A DNA stretch of 5,078 bases from Candidatus Zipacnadia bacterium. GTDB lineage: Bacteria; Armatimonadota; Zipacnadia; Zipacnadales; UBA5352. Made by a program: the position numbers and the translations under genes. Positions 1 through 5,078 of the stretch are shown piece after piece. Numbering within the stretch: position 1 is the first letter of the stretch; every line of letters begins with the position of its first letter. The stretch spans positions 1 through 5,078 of the forward strand of contig JALGUI010000208.1 in NCBI GenBank assembly GCA_029820915.1, read 5' to 3'. The notes below the pieces were generated by a model that saw only the letters and a program-made list of their open reading frames with translations, did not search any database and was not told the DNA's origin.

Positions 1-117
1 GTGCTTCCTCCAGCGCTCCACCAGCACCTGCGCCTCGCGCAGCGTGTCGAAGATCTCCCCGTCCAGCAGCTCGTCGCGCAGCTTGCCGTTGAAGGACTCG
101 ACGTAGCCGTTCTCCCG

Positions 118-134
118 GCGGATCACAGATCCGC
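118..134. repeat. 17-nt palindrome in OrfB, at a frameshift
   Basis: Arms GCGGATC and GATCCGC (7 bp, perfect) surround loop ACA. It lies between the conserved OrfB stretches FIEPGS and ENGYVESF. The usual spacing there is two residues, so about 16 extra bases are present and the frame changes across it. It appears to be an inserted or fold-back sequence rather than transposase code. Confidence 0.65.
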
Positions 135-156
135 AGGCTCCCGGGCTCGATGAACG

Positions 157-199
157 GCAACCGCTGACGCGGTTGCTTGGGAGTTGCTGGCGCAACTCC
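157..199. repeat. Double hairpin: two 20-nt palindromes in tandem inside OrfB
   Basis: Hairpin one (157-176) has arms GCAACCGC / GCGGTTGC and loop TGAC. Hairpin two (180-199) has arms GGAGTTGC / GCAACTCC and loop TGGC. They are separated by TTG. Both stems are perfect 8-bp pairs with related four-base loops but different arms. In OrfB they encode an extra RGVAPATPKQPRQRL between LSVRT and PFIEPGS, two segments normally adjacent. The insertion is therefore about 45 bases and in frame. Confidence 0.75.
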
Positions 200-271
200 A
201 CGCGTGCGCACGCTCAGGTTGGCCAGCCACTGCCGCACCTTCCTGGCCGTGAATTCGGTGCCGTTGTCGTG

Positions 272-289
272 CCGGACGCAAGCGTCCGG
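272..289. repeat. 18-nt palindrome in OrfB, core GGACGCAARCGTCC, copy 1
   Basis: CCGGACGC-AA-GCGTCCGG is a perfect 8-bp stem with a two-base loop. It inserts CPDACV in frame between APDYI and RHDNGTEF, immediately before the second catalytic Asp of the transposase. Its 14-nt core differs at one base from the copy at 686-703, while the outermost pairs (CC/GG here, GA/TC there) differ but remain complementary. Confidence 0.75.
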
Positions 290-592
290 GCAAATGTAAT
301 CCGGTGCGCCTCGCAGCGCGAACAGCCAGGCCAACTCCTCCAGCACATCCTCGCTGGTGAGCTTGCGCTGCACGCGGATCACCGGACGCTCGCGGGAGAA
401 CTCTCGTCGATGAAGGCGGCTGCACGATGCTCGCGCGCAGCCGCGCCTCGTCATCAGGCACAGCCAACTTGCGTCGCTGCGTCGAGCGGGCCTGACCGAG
501 CACCCTGCATGCGCGCCGCTCAGAGACCACCTCCTGGCCAAGTACTTCGCGCACATGCACTATCGCTGCCCGGCGCTTGGCCGGACTCAGAA

Positions 593-599
593 GTTTCCC
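593..599 (-). promoter_or_regulatory. Programmed -1 ribosomal frameshift heptamer GGGAAAC between OrfA and OrfB
   Basis: On the minus strand the OrfA codons read tcG GGA AAC ttc tga, which is an X XXY YYZ slippery heptamer one codon before the OrfA stop (587-589). Slipping back one base gives ggg aaa ctt ctg, which continues directly into the OrfB frame (LLSPAKRR). IS3 elements are known to make their OrfAB transposase by -1 frameshifting at the end of OrfA. The position, frame and heptamer all fit. I did not identify a clear downstream stimulatory structure; the inverted repeat around 567-585 is only a 5-bp stem. Confidence 0.75.
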
Positions 600-685
600 G
601 AAGCCGCCTCTTTCAGGACCGAGATGTCCGGCGCCTGGTCGGCCACCAGCTTCTTCAGTCGCGCGTTCTCCTGCACCAGCTCCTG

Positions 686-703
686 GAGGACGCAAACGTC
701 CTC
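686..703. repeat. 18-nt palindrome in OrfA, core GGACGCAARCGTCC, copy 2
   Basis: GAGGACG-CAAA-CGTCCTC is a perfect 7-bp stem with a four-base loop. It encodes six extra residues (EDVCVL on the minus strand) in the OrfA zipper region, where the family normally runs directly from DQAKRL into ELEQENARL. Its core matches 13 of 14 bases of the palindrome at 272-289, over 400 bases away in a different gene. Confidence 0.75.
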
Positions 704-834
704 AAGCCGTTTGGCCTGATCGACGCGCATGTCACCATACTCGGTGCGCCACCGGTAGTAAGTCTGATCGGTCACGCCGATCTTCTTGCAGACCTGAGCC
801 ACCGTCGCGCCGTTGGCGATCTCCACCTCCACCG

Positions 835-849
835 CAGCCCTGAGGGCTG
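835..849. repeat. 15-nt palindrome in OrfA, at a frameshift
   Basis: CAGCCC-TGA-GGGCTG is a perfect 6-bp stem with a three-base loop. It falls exactly where the OrfA frame switches between the N-terminal INRLR and the following AVEVEIANG. Compared with the expected spacing, about 14 extra bases are present, which explains the frameshift. Confidence 0.6.
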
Positions 850-947
850 GCGCAGCCTGTTGATGATCTGCTCCGGCGTATGCCGCTTGCGCCCCATCGT
901 CCTGCCTCCTCCATGGGCCCAGATGCCTCACACCCTAACACAACACC

Positions 948-968
948 TGGACCCGTTTCTGGGGGGCA
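948..968 (-). repeat. Putative IS3 terminal inverted repeat (left end)
   Basis: On the minus strand this starts TGCCCCCCAGAAACGGG, beginning with the TG dinucleotide and C-run common at ends of this IS3 subgroup. It sits about 50 bases upstream of the OrfA start. Sequence to its right (969 on) is IS110-like coding debris, consistent with this being the insertion boundary. The partner repeat is outside the window, so pairing and any target-site duplication cannot be checked here. Confidence 0.5.
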
Positions 969-1468
969 GGCCAGTGCATGAGTGGGACATTGCGGCGAGC
1001 ACCCCCTGTCCCTTCTGCGTCCATCTCGAGGAGTGCCCCAACGTCGGTGCGCCACGGACCGGTGGTCGGTCACTGCGGTGGCACCTGCCCAGCTTCTTGA
1101 ACAGCGGCCATTGCTCGCCGGAGTGACGGACGGGACGGATCAGCCCCTTGCGCAGCGGTTGGGCCAGCTTCCGCGCCGCCGTCACGTCGTTGCTCTTGTC
1201 GTCTCCGGCGATCCGGTGGTTGTGCAGGGAATCGGCCACGACCTTGCTGCACACACGGCTCCAGGACGCGATGCGCCGGCGCGGCCGGCCTCCTCTTCTC
1301 AGAGACCACGCTGCTCACATCCGCGAAGGCACCGACCCCTGCGCCAAGATTCGTGCAGGACCTCCAGAGCGTCTGCTCGAAGACGTCATTGCTCTGCTTG
1401 TCCAACACCGCCATGCTGAAGTGACGCGCGTGTAGGTCGGTGCCGATGCAGGCGGTGTCGGGCTGCAA
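969..1468 (-). pseudogene. IS110-family transposase (DEDD recombinase), N-terminal part only, frameshifted
   Basis: Starting from TTG at 1466-1468 the minus strand reads QPDTACIGTDLHARHFSMAV followed by LDKQSNDVFEQTL; IGTDLHA is the N-terminal RuvC-like strand with the first catalytic Asp of IS110 recombinases. VVSEKRRPAAPAHRVLEP follows. After a frameshift near 1245-1255 come KVVADSLHNHRIAGDDKSND, ARKLAQPLRKGLIRPVRHSG and EQWPLFKKL, resembling the K-x-D-x-x-DA-x-x-LA and IRPV blocks. Beyond about 1075 similarity fades, with QGVLA near 1000 a possible remnant. The C-terminal Ser-containing domain is absent, and the IS3 end begins immediately, so IS3 probably inserted into or next to this element. 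Another start may have been used in the intact ancestor. It is inactive as it stands. Confidence 0.72.
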
Positions 1469-1470
1469 GC

Positions 1471-1496
1471 TGAGGACACGCTGCAGCGCGTCCTCA
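1471..1496. repeat. 26-nt palindrome directly upstream of the IS110 transposase start
   Basis: Arms TGAGGACACGCTG (1471-1483) and CAGCGCGTCCTCA (1484-1496) pair at 12 of 13 positions. The single mismatch (1478/1489) becomes a G-U pair in a minus-strand transcript. The outer arms (GAGGAC / GTCCTC) are the same as in the OrfA palindrome at 686-703. It may belong to the palindrome family or to the structured non-coding end of IS110. Confidence 0.65.
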
Positions 1497-1527
1497 CTCG
1501 CGCCTGAGGGACACGATCAGGCGCGGG
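1497..1527. repeat. Stem-loop in the presumed IS110 left end
   Basis: CTCGCGCCTGA (1497-1507) pairs with TCAGGCGCGGG (1517-1527), 11 bp with one G-U in the plus-strand sense, around a 9-base loop. It abuts the palindrome at 1471-1496. There is no T-run, so an intrinsic terminator is unlikely. It could be part of the structured non-coding end of the IS110 element. Confidence 0.5.
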
Positions 1528-1755
1528 CCGACATACGAGAATCATTGGGGTGGGGGGCCTCCTTCTGGCAAGGGGGACACGGCACGTACTGCCGCCTCCT
1601 GCCACCCGGGACAGGTGCGCCCCTCTTTCGATACTACCAGGTCAGTGGAGATGCAGGCAGCCGCCGCGCTTGCGTGGCGAGCCGGGAGGGGCTGCTTGCC
1701 GTCGCCAACAGGGCCGTCTGCGGTTGACGGATGCCGCCGAGGCGGGGGCCCGCGC
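1528..1755. other. Non-coding spacer between IS remnants and the glycosidase gene
   Basis: No open frame here resembles a protein I recognise. The plus-strand frame that enters the downstream gene is open from 1474, but the upstream extension shows no protein-like character and would bury the signal peptide. It contains G-runs at 1547-1557 and 1572-1576, a small hairpin at 1580-1594 (CGGCA / TGCCG) and the palindrome at 1662-1679. TTGACG at 1724-1729 resembles a -35 box but has no acceptable -10 at the right distance, and GATACT (1630-1635) lacks a -35, so I call no promoter. Confidence 0.5.
1662..1679. repeat. 18-nt palindrome in the spacer, centre CGCTTGCG
   Basis: CGCCGCGC-TT-GCGTGGCG forms eight pairs (one G-U) around a TT loop. 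Its central CGCTTGCG is identical to the centre of the palindrome at 272-289 read on the minus strand, and its length is the same. The arms differ but remain complementary. It may be a third, more distant member of the family, or chance in G+C-rich DNA. Confidence 0.4.
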
Positions 1756-1766
1756 AGAGAGGGGAG
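1756..1766 (+). promoter_or_regulatory. Ribosome binding site for the glycosidase-like gene
   Basis: AGAGAGGGGAG ends seven bases before the ATG at 1774. The GGGGAG part is a good Shine-Dalgarno match at normal spacing and, with the signal peptide that follows, decides this start over in-frame upstream or downstream alternatives (ATG at 1651, ATG at 1822). Confidence 0.7.
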
Positions 1767-1773
1767 CATTGAC

Positions 1774-4700
1774 ATGAGTCCGGGCACACGCGGTCGTGGG
1801 CTAACGCTGACGGGGTCAGCCATGCTGCTCATGGTGGTGGCGGCGAGCGTCGCCGGGGGGGCAGCGGACCTGGGTGAGCTCGTGCAATCAGACCAGTGGC
1901 GCTGCTCGTACGCCGGCAACATGACCGCCATGCCGGTCGAAGGCGCGCTGGGCGACAACCCCGGCCTTGAGATCGTCGGCGAGCCCTCCCCGGAGGACGT
2001 CACCTATGGCTCGATCAGCCTCCGCTTCGACCCGCCGCTGAACATGAGCGGGCTGAGCGCGATCTCCTTCATGGCCAGGGCCGACCGGCCCGCACGACCC
2101 GCGCTGACCCTCGAGTGTGATGGCGGCTCGCTGCGCCGCGACTTCGAGCGCCGCCCGCTGACCGCGTCCTTCCAGCGCATCGAGATGGCGCGCGCGGACA
2201 TGGCCGTAGGGGGCGAGCCGGACCTGTCACGCGTTACCTCCCTGACCATCGGCTTCGGTCTGTGGGACTTTGACACCGCCAGATCAGGGTTTACCATCAC
2301 CCTCGCCGGGCTGGAGTACCAGGGCACTGAGACCCGCTACATCATCCCGCGCCCGAAGCGAGGGGTGAGCGTTGACGGGCAGTACCGGGACTGGGGGTAC
2401 GAGGACACCCTGTACAACTGGACCCCGCCCGAGTATGTATGCCTCAACGATGCGGCGCACGTCGTGCCCGACGGTCCGCAGTGGCCGGGGGCCAGGGCTC
2501 TGTCGGGGCGCTTCGCCGTGATGATGGACGCGGCGCACCTGTACTTCCTCGCGCTGGTGGCCGATGCGACGCCCTTCGAGGGCGTGGACCCGGCTCGGCC
2601 GTGGGCCAACGACTCCGTCGAGCTGTTCCTGGCGGTGAAGCCCAGCGACCAGGACCTGCGCGCAGGCGGCAGGCCCGATGCCCAGATCGTCTTTGACTGC
2701 GGCAGCAGCCAGGCGGCGATCGTGTGCTATGTCAGGGGCGCGCAGACCGCCGCCGGCGTGCAGCGGCAGACTGTGCCGGCAAGCTGGGTGGTGGGCGGCG
2801 GGCAGACCTCCGGCTACGTGCTGGAGGCGGCCATCCCACTGGCGGACCTGGGCCTGGGCGATCTCCAGCGCGGCGACGTGCTCGGCTACAGCATCAAGCT
2901 CAACGACTCCTCGGGCCTGAGCCTGATCGCGACGCCGGACAACCTCAGCCCCCATGCTCGCATCACGGGCTTTCGCAAGGCGTGGGTCGAGGTGGTCGTG
3001 GAGCGCGCGGAGGGCATCAGCTTCGGGACAGCCGCCACCAACGCGCTGTGGCCGGAGCGGTACGCGCCGGATGAAGCGCCGCGCGTCTGGGATCTGGAGG
3101 CGGCCCACCGCGAACAGGTCAGCGCCACGCGCACCCGGCTGTACCTGAATACGCTCTGGGCCGTGCAGGGCGTGGACAGCGATGACCAGGGCCCCGATCC
3201 CGCCGAGTGGCTGTACATGCCCCTCCCCATGGGCATCGGGTGGTACACCCCGGTCATGCGCTCGACCGACGACGGGAAGGTTGGCCGGGAGATCGGCTAC
3301 GGGGCCCTGGGCACCGAGCGTTCATTCTTCTGGTTCGAGCGGCTCTTCGAGCCCGATCCAGACTTCCGGGACGGCCGGCTGACGCTGACCCTCGACTACG
3401 TGACCGGGGAGGCGACCGTCTATCTGAACGGCGAGATCCTCGGACGGGCGGACAGCGCCTGGACCACCTTCGACGTCACCGACCGCGTCCGCTACGACGA
3501 GCCGAACCGCCTGGACGTGCTGCTCTACCAGGTCATCCACCCCGGCACCTCGGTGCGCAACGGCGTCGGCATCACCGGCGACATCTACCTGGAGCACCAT
3601 CGGTTCGCGCCGGCCATCGACGACGTCTGGGTGAGGAGTGCCAGTGGCCTCGACGGCAGCTTCGAGGTGGTGGTCGAGACCCGAGCGGCCGCGGCAGGCG
3701 GCGAGATCGCCCTCGAGATCCTGGCCCCGGACGGCACGGTCGTTGCCGGCGCGCACGAGGCCGTGACCGGCGACAGCGTCACCCTCACCGGCTCCTGCCC
3801 GAACTTCGCGCCGTGGTCCCCGGAGGCGCCGAACCTGTTTACCGCGCGGGTTGGGCTCCTGCAGGATGGCGAGCGAGTGGATGAGCGCCACCAGCGCTTC
3901 GGGTTCAGGACCTTCGAGATCAGGGACGCCCGCTTCCTGCTCAACGGCAAGGTGCTCAGGATGCGGGTGGCTCACGCCACCAATCCCGGGCAGGTCATGG
4001 AGCCGGGCCGGTTCGACGAGCTGAGGCGCGCCGGGCACAACAGCATCTTCATGCATGCGGGCCACTCGGGCTACAACGAGCCCCTCTTCTCGCGCATGGA
4101 CGAGGAGGGCTTCGTAGGCTTCGTCCCCGTCGAGCGCTCCTGGTCTGACGAGAAGACCATCGCCGAGATACGGCGCTACCGGTGCCACCCGTGTGTGCTG
4201 GGCTACGTCAGCGACCAGTTCGGGCAGCTCGACTGCAACGGCTTCTCGCACAACCCCTTCTCAGTCAGCGACGGCTACTACCCCGAGAGCGACCGTGCGG
4301 TGAAGCTCTACCAGTTCCTGCGTGGCAGGGCCGAGTTGTTCGCGTCCGTGGATCCGACGCGGCCCTACTTCCCGCACGCGACCGGGAACTTCGAGGGCTC
4401 GCTGCGCTCGACGAATCACTACCCGACCTACGATCTGAACCTGCTGGACCAGGCGATGTACTACGCCCCGTGGTCACAGCGCGAGGACCCGCAGCTTCCG
4501 TATCACCTCTACGAGTGCGGGGTCCACGCCCTGTACTACGACCTCACCCATCCCGAGCACACCTTCGAGGTCGAGGAGGGCCGCACCGTCACGCGCCGTG
4601 TGGACTACGAGTGCGCCTCCCGCTACCTCGGCCCGCGCGCCTTCGACGGCTGGATGGAGTGGGAGGCCATCTTCATGCGCGCCTCCGTGCGGGGGTTCCG

Positions 4701-5078
4701 CCTGTGCGGCATCGACGGCTTCACCCCCTGGGTGGGGGATGATGTCTTCCTGGCCCCCTGCAACACGACGCGGGCCCAGGACATCCCCGACAACCGCCGG
4801 CTCTCCTGGCGCTACTTCACGCTGCCCTACGTGCAATCCCTCGATGACAGTTGGATGCGGATGTGCTCGTGGTACTACCAGCTCCGCGCCCAAGCCCGCC
4901 GGCAGTGGCCGGAGGAGTACGGGCAGGGACCGCTCCAGCGCACGCGCTGCGAGTTCAGCGACATCTACGACAACGAGATGCAGCCCCTGTGCGCCTTCAT
5001 CGCCGGGCCGGAGGCCGAGGTCTTCAGCCGAGAGCACACCTTCTCGGTCGGCGAGCGGATCGAGAAGCAGATCGTGGT
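1774..5078 (+). CDS. Secreted multidomain GH2-like glycosidase with CBM9-like domain, 3' end off the window
   Basis: At least 1101 residues, open to the right edge. Residues 1-31 form a signal peptide (Arg 6 and 8, hydrophobic core 10-27, SVA or GAA cleavage, no lipobox). Residues 32-187 are a beta-rich, galactose-binding-like domain. Residues 190-410 match CBM9-like modules: VDGQYRDW (200-207), W277 with NDSVELFL (279-286), GYVLEAAIPLADLGL (347-361), LGYSIKLND (370-378). Residues 470-608 are the GH2 sugar-binding domain (WFERLF at 520, VYLNG at 549-553, VTDRV at 568-572). Residues 610-715 are Ig-like (WSPEAPNLF, 681-689; FGFRTFE, 709-715). From LNGK (723-726) a GH2-type TIM barrel follows, with DPTRP (860-864) and putative nucleophile E914 in YHLYECG. 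The acid/base NE is not found after HPCVLGYV (805-812), where SDQF stands. A further domain starts near 1060. It probably binds or cleaves a polysaccharide outside the cytoplasm; the substrate is unknown. No operon partner is visible. Confidence 0.88.
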   Translation, partial: MSPGTRGRGLTLTGSAMLLMVVAASVAGGAADLGELVQSDQWRCSYAGNMTAMPVEGALGDNPGLEIVGEPSPEDVTYGSISLRFDPPLNMSGLSAISFMARADRPARPALTLECDGGSLRRDFERRPLTASFQRIEMARADMAVGGEPDLSRVTSLTIGFGLWDFDTARSGFTITLAGLEYQGTETRYIIPRPKRGVSVDGQYRDWGYEDTLYNWTPPEYVCLNDAAHVVPDGPQWPGARALSGRFAVMMDAAHLYFLALVADATPFEGVDPARPWANDSVELFLAVKPSDQDLRAGGRPDAQIVFDCGSSQAAIVCYVRGAQTAAGVQRQTVPASWVVGGGQTSGYVLEAAIPLADLGLGDLQRGDVLGYSIKLNDSSGLSLIATPDNLSPHARITGFRKAWVEVVVERAEGISFGTAATNALWPERYAPDEAPRVWDLEAAHREQVSATRTRLYLNTLWAVQGVDSDDQGPDPAEWLYMPLPMGIGWYTPVMRSTDDGKVGREIGYGALGTERSFFWFERLFEPDPDFRDGRLTLTLDYVTGEATVYLNGEILGRADSAWTTFDVTDRVRYDEPNRLDVLLYQVIHPGTSVRNGVGITGDIYLEHHRFAPAIDDVWVRSASGLDGSFEVVVETRAAAAGGEIALEILAPDGTVVAGAHEAVTGDSVTLTGSCPNFAPWSPEAPNLFTARVGLLQDGERVDERHQRFGFRTFEIRDARFLLNGKVLRMRVAHATNPGQVMEPGRFDELRRAGHNSIFMHAGHSGYNEPLFSRMDEEGFVGFVPVERSWSDEKTIAEIRRYRCHPCVLGYVSDQFGQLDCNGFSHNPFSVSDGYYPESDRAVKLYQFLRGRAELFASVDPTRPYFPHATGNFEGSLRSTNHYPTYDLNLLDQAMYYAPWSQREDPQLPYHLYECGVHALYYDLTHPEHTFEVEEGRTVTRRVDYECASRYLGPRAFDGWMEWEAIFMRASVRGFRLCGIDGFTPWVGDDVFLAPCNTTRAQDIPDNRRLSWRYFTLPYVQSLDDSWMRMCSWYYQLRAQARRQWPEEYGQGPLQRTRCEFSDIYDNEMQPLCAFIAGPEAEVFSREHTFSVGERIEKQIV

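Larger units (their letters stand above)
1..588 (-). pseudogene. IS3-family transposase OrfB (DDE integrase core), frameshifted, internally deleted, 3' end off the window
   Basis: OrfB would supply the catalytic domain that cuts and joins IS ends. Reading leftward from 588, the N-terminus LSPAKRRAAIVHVREVLG and the stretch SERRACRVLGQARSTQRR are typical of IS3 OrfB. At about 415-425 the protein jumps straight to FIDE (403-414), so roughly 100 residues, including the first catalytic Asp, are missing. After a 2-base indel (401-402) a new frame gives FSRERPVIRVQRKLTSEDVL, then HDNGTEF with the second catalytic Asp at 266-268. A further shift at the palindrome 118-134 restores ENGYVESFNGKLRDELLDGE, whose catalytic Glu is at 97-99. 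Two in-frame insertions, six codons (CPDACV) and fifteen codons, coincide with palindromes at 272-289 and 157-199. The C-terminus is outside the window. It cannot make active transposase. Confidence 0.88.
587..897 (-). pseudogene. IS3-family transposase OrfA (HTH/leucine zipper), frameshifted near the N-terminus
   Basis: The start ATG (895-897) is preceded on the minus strand by a purine-rich GGAGGAGG (905-912) and gives MGRKRHTPEQIINRLR, the classic OrfA N-terminus. The frame then breaks at the palindrome 835-849. In the next frame it resumes as AVEVEIANGATVAQVCKK followed by the helix-turn-helix IGVTDQTYYRWR and the zipper-like ENARLKKLVADQAPDISVLK, ending ASGNF-stop at 587. OrfA normally binds the IS ends and joins OrfB by frameshifting. 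Between DQAKRL and QELVQENARL six extra residues (EDVCVL) are encoded exactly by the 18-nt palindrome 686-703. Without the two inserts the gene would be about 92 codons, the usual OrfA length. Expected sequence is from memory of the family. Confidence 0.88.
1..968 (-). mobile_element. IS3-family insertion sequence, degraded, one end outside the window
   Basis: The minus strand carries an OrfA/OrfB pair of IS3-family type: a helix-turn-helix plus leucine-zipper-like OrfA followed by an overlapping DDE integrase-type OrfB in the -1 frame. A terminal-repeat-like sequence at 948-968 marks the likely left end of the element; the other end lies beyond position 1. The copy is dead: both reading frames are shifted, OrfB has a large internal deletion, and short palindromes interrupt both genes. 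Family assignment rests on recognisable protein motifs recalled from IS3 transposases, not on a database search. The outer limit at 968 is inferred. Confidence 0.85.

Noticed and set aside
567..585. Inverted repeat CCGGC / GCCGG just after the OrfA stop
   Set aside because: Only five pairs, and the bases encode the conserved LSPAKRR of OrfB, so it needs no structural explanation.
173..1126. 317-codon plus-strand open frame across the IS3 region
   Set aside because: The recognisable transposase motifs are all on the minus strand; this frame is antisense to them.
1275..1289. GCCGGC-GCG-GCCGGC palindrome in the IS110 remnant
   Set aside because: GCCGGC is itself self-complementary and common in such DNA, and the protein shows no clear insertion here; too weak to add to the palindrome set.
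519..1309. 12-base repeat CTCAGAGACCAC at 519-530 and 1298-1309
   Set aside because: Both copies encode VVSE on the minus strand in unrelated transposases; probably coincidence of codon use, with no flanking similarity.
1547..1576. G-runs that might form a G-quadruplex
   Set aside because: The last tract is separated by a 15-base loop and there is no regulatory context; not supportable.
1724..1752. TTGACG as a promoter -35 element
   Set aside because: No acceptable -10 hexamer at 16-18 bases spacing.
2284..3108. Long minus-strand open frame opposite the glycosidase gene
   Set aside because: It is a shadow of G/C-rich third positions of the plus-strand gene; its translation has no domain character.
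3322..4251. 309-codon minus-strand open frame
   Set aside because: Entirely opposite the GH2-like domains, whose conserved motifs are on the plus strand; typical antisense shadow in G+C-rich DNA.

Overview
The window is a G+C-rich bacterial fragment with two parts. The left third (about 1-1530) is a graveyard of insertion sequences, all read on the minus strand. The right two thirds (1774-5078) is one intact, plus-strand gene for a very large secreted carbohydrate-active protein that runs off the right edge. The strong G/C bias at third codon positions, the CBM9-like plus GH2-like architecture and the decayed transposases fit an uncultivated, polysaccharide-degrading bacterium (Armatimonadota, Planctomycetota, Lentisphaerota or similar). 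That assignment is an inference from protein style; there is no marker gene.

IS region. Positions 1-968 hold an IS3-family element. OrfA (587-897) and OrfB (<1-588) are joined through a canonical -1 slippery heptamer (GGGAAAC on the minus strand) just before the OrfA stop. A terminal-repeat-like end lies at 948-968. Directly next to it, 969-1468 carries the N-terminal half of an IS110-family (DEDD) transposase, apparently cut off by the IS3 element. Both are pseudogenes with frameshifts, and OrfB also has an internal deletion that removes the first catalytic Asp.

The most unusual signal is a set of short, near-perfect palindromes (15-26 nt) inside these pseudogenes. Several lie exactly where the reading frame departs from the usual IS3 protein sequence. 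Two 18-nt copies (272-289 and 686-703) share a 14-nt core with only one difference, while their outermost base pairs differ in a compensated way. Each adds six in-frame codons to an otherwise conserved stretch. A double hairpin (157-199) accounts for a 15-codon in-frame insertion. Two others (118-134, 835-849) coincide with frameshifts, and a related 18-nt palindrome (1662-1679) lies in the non-coding DNA. Together they look like a dispersed family of tiny palindromic insertions, similar in behaviour to the repeated palindromic elements found in Rickettsia genes.

Non-coding DNA at 1528-1755 separates the IS debris from the glycosidase gene. I see no convincing promoter there, but a good ribosome binding site lies at 1756-1766.

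The glycosidase-like gene begins at 1774 with a signal peptide. It then encodes a beta-rich N-terminal domain, a CBM9-like domain, a GH2 sugar-binding domain, an Ig-like domain, a GH2-type TIM barrel and the start of a further C-terminal domain. The putative nucleophile Glu is present, but the usual Asn-Glu acid/base pair is not, so it is either an atypical enzyme or a non-catalytic binding protein.
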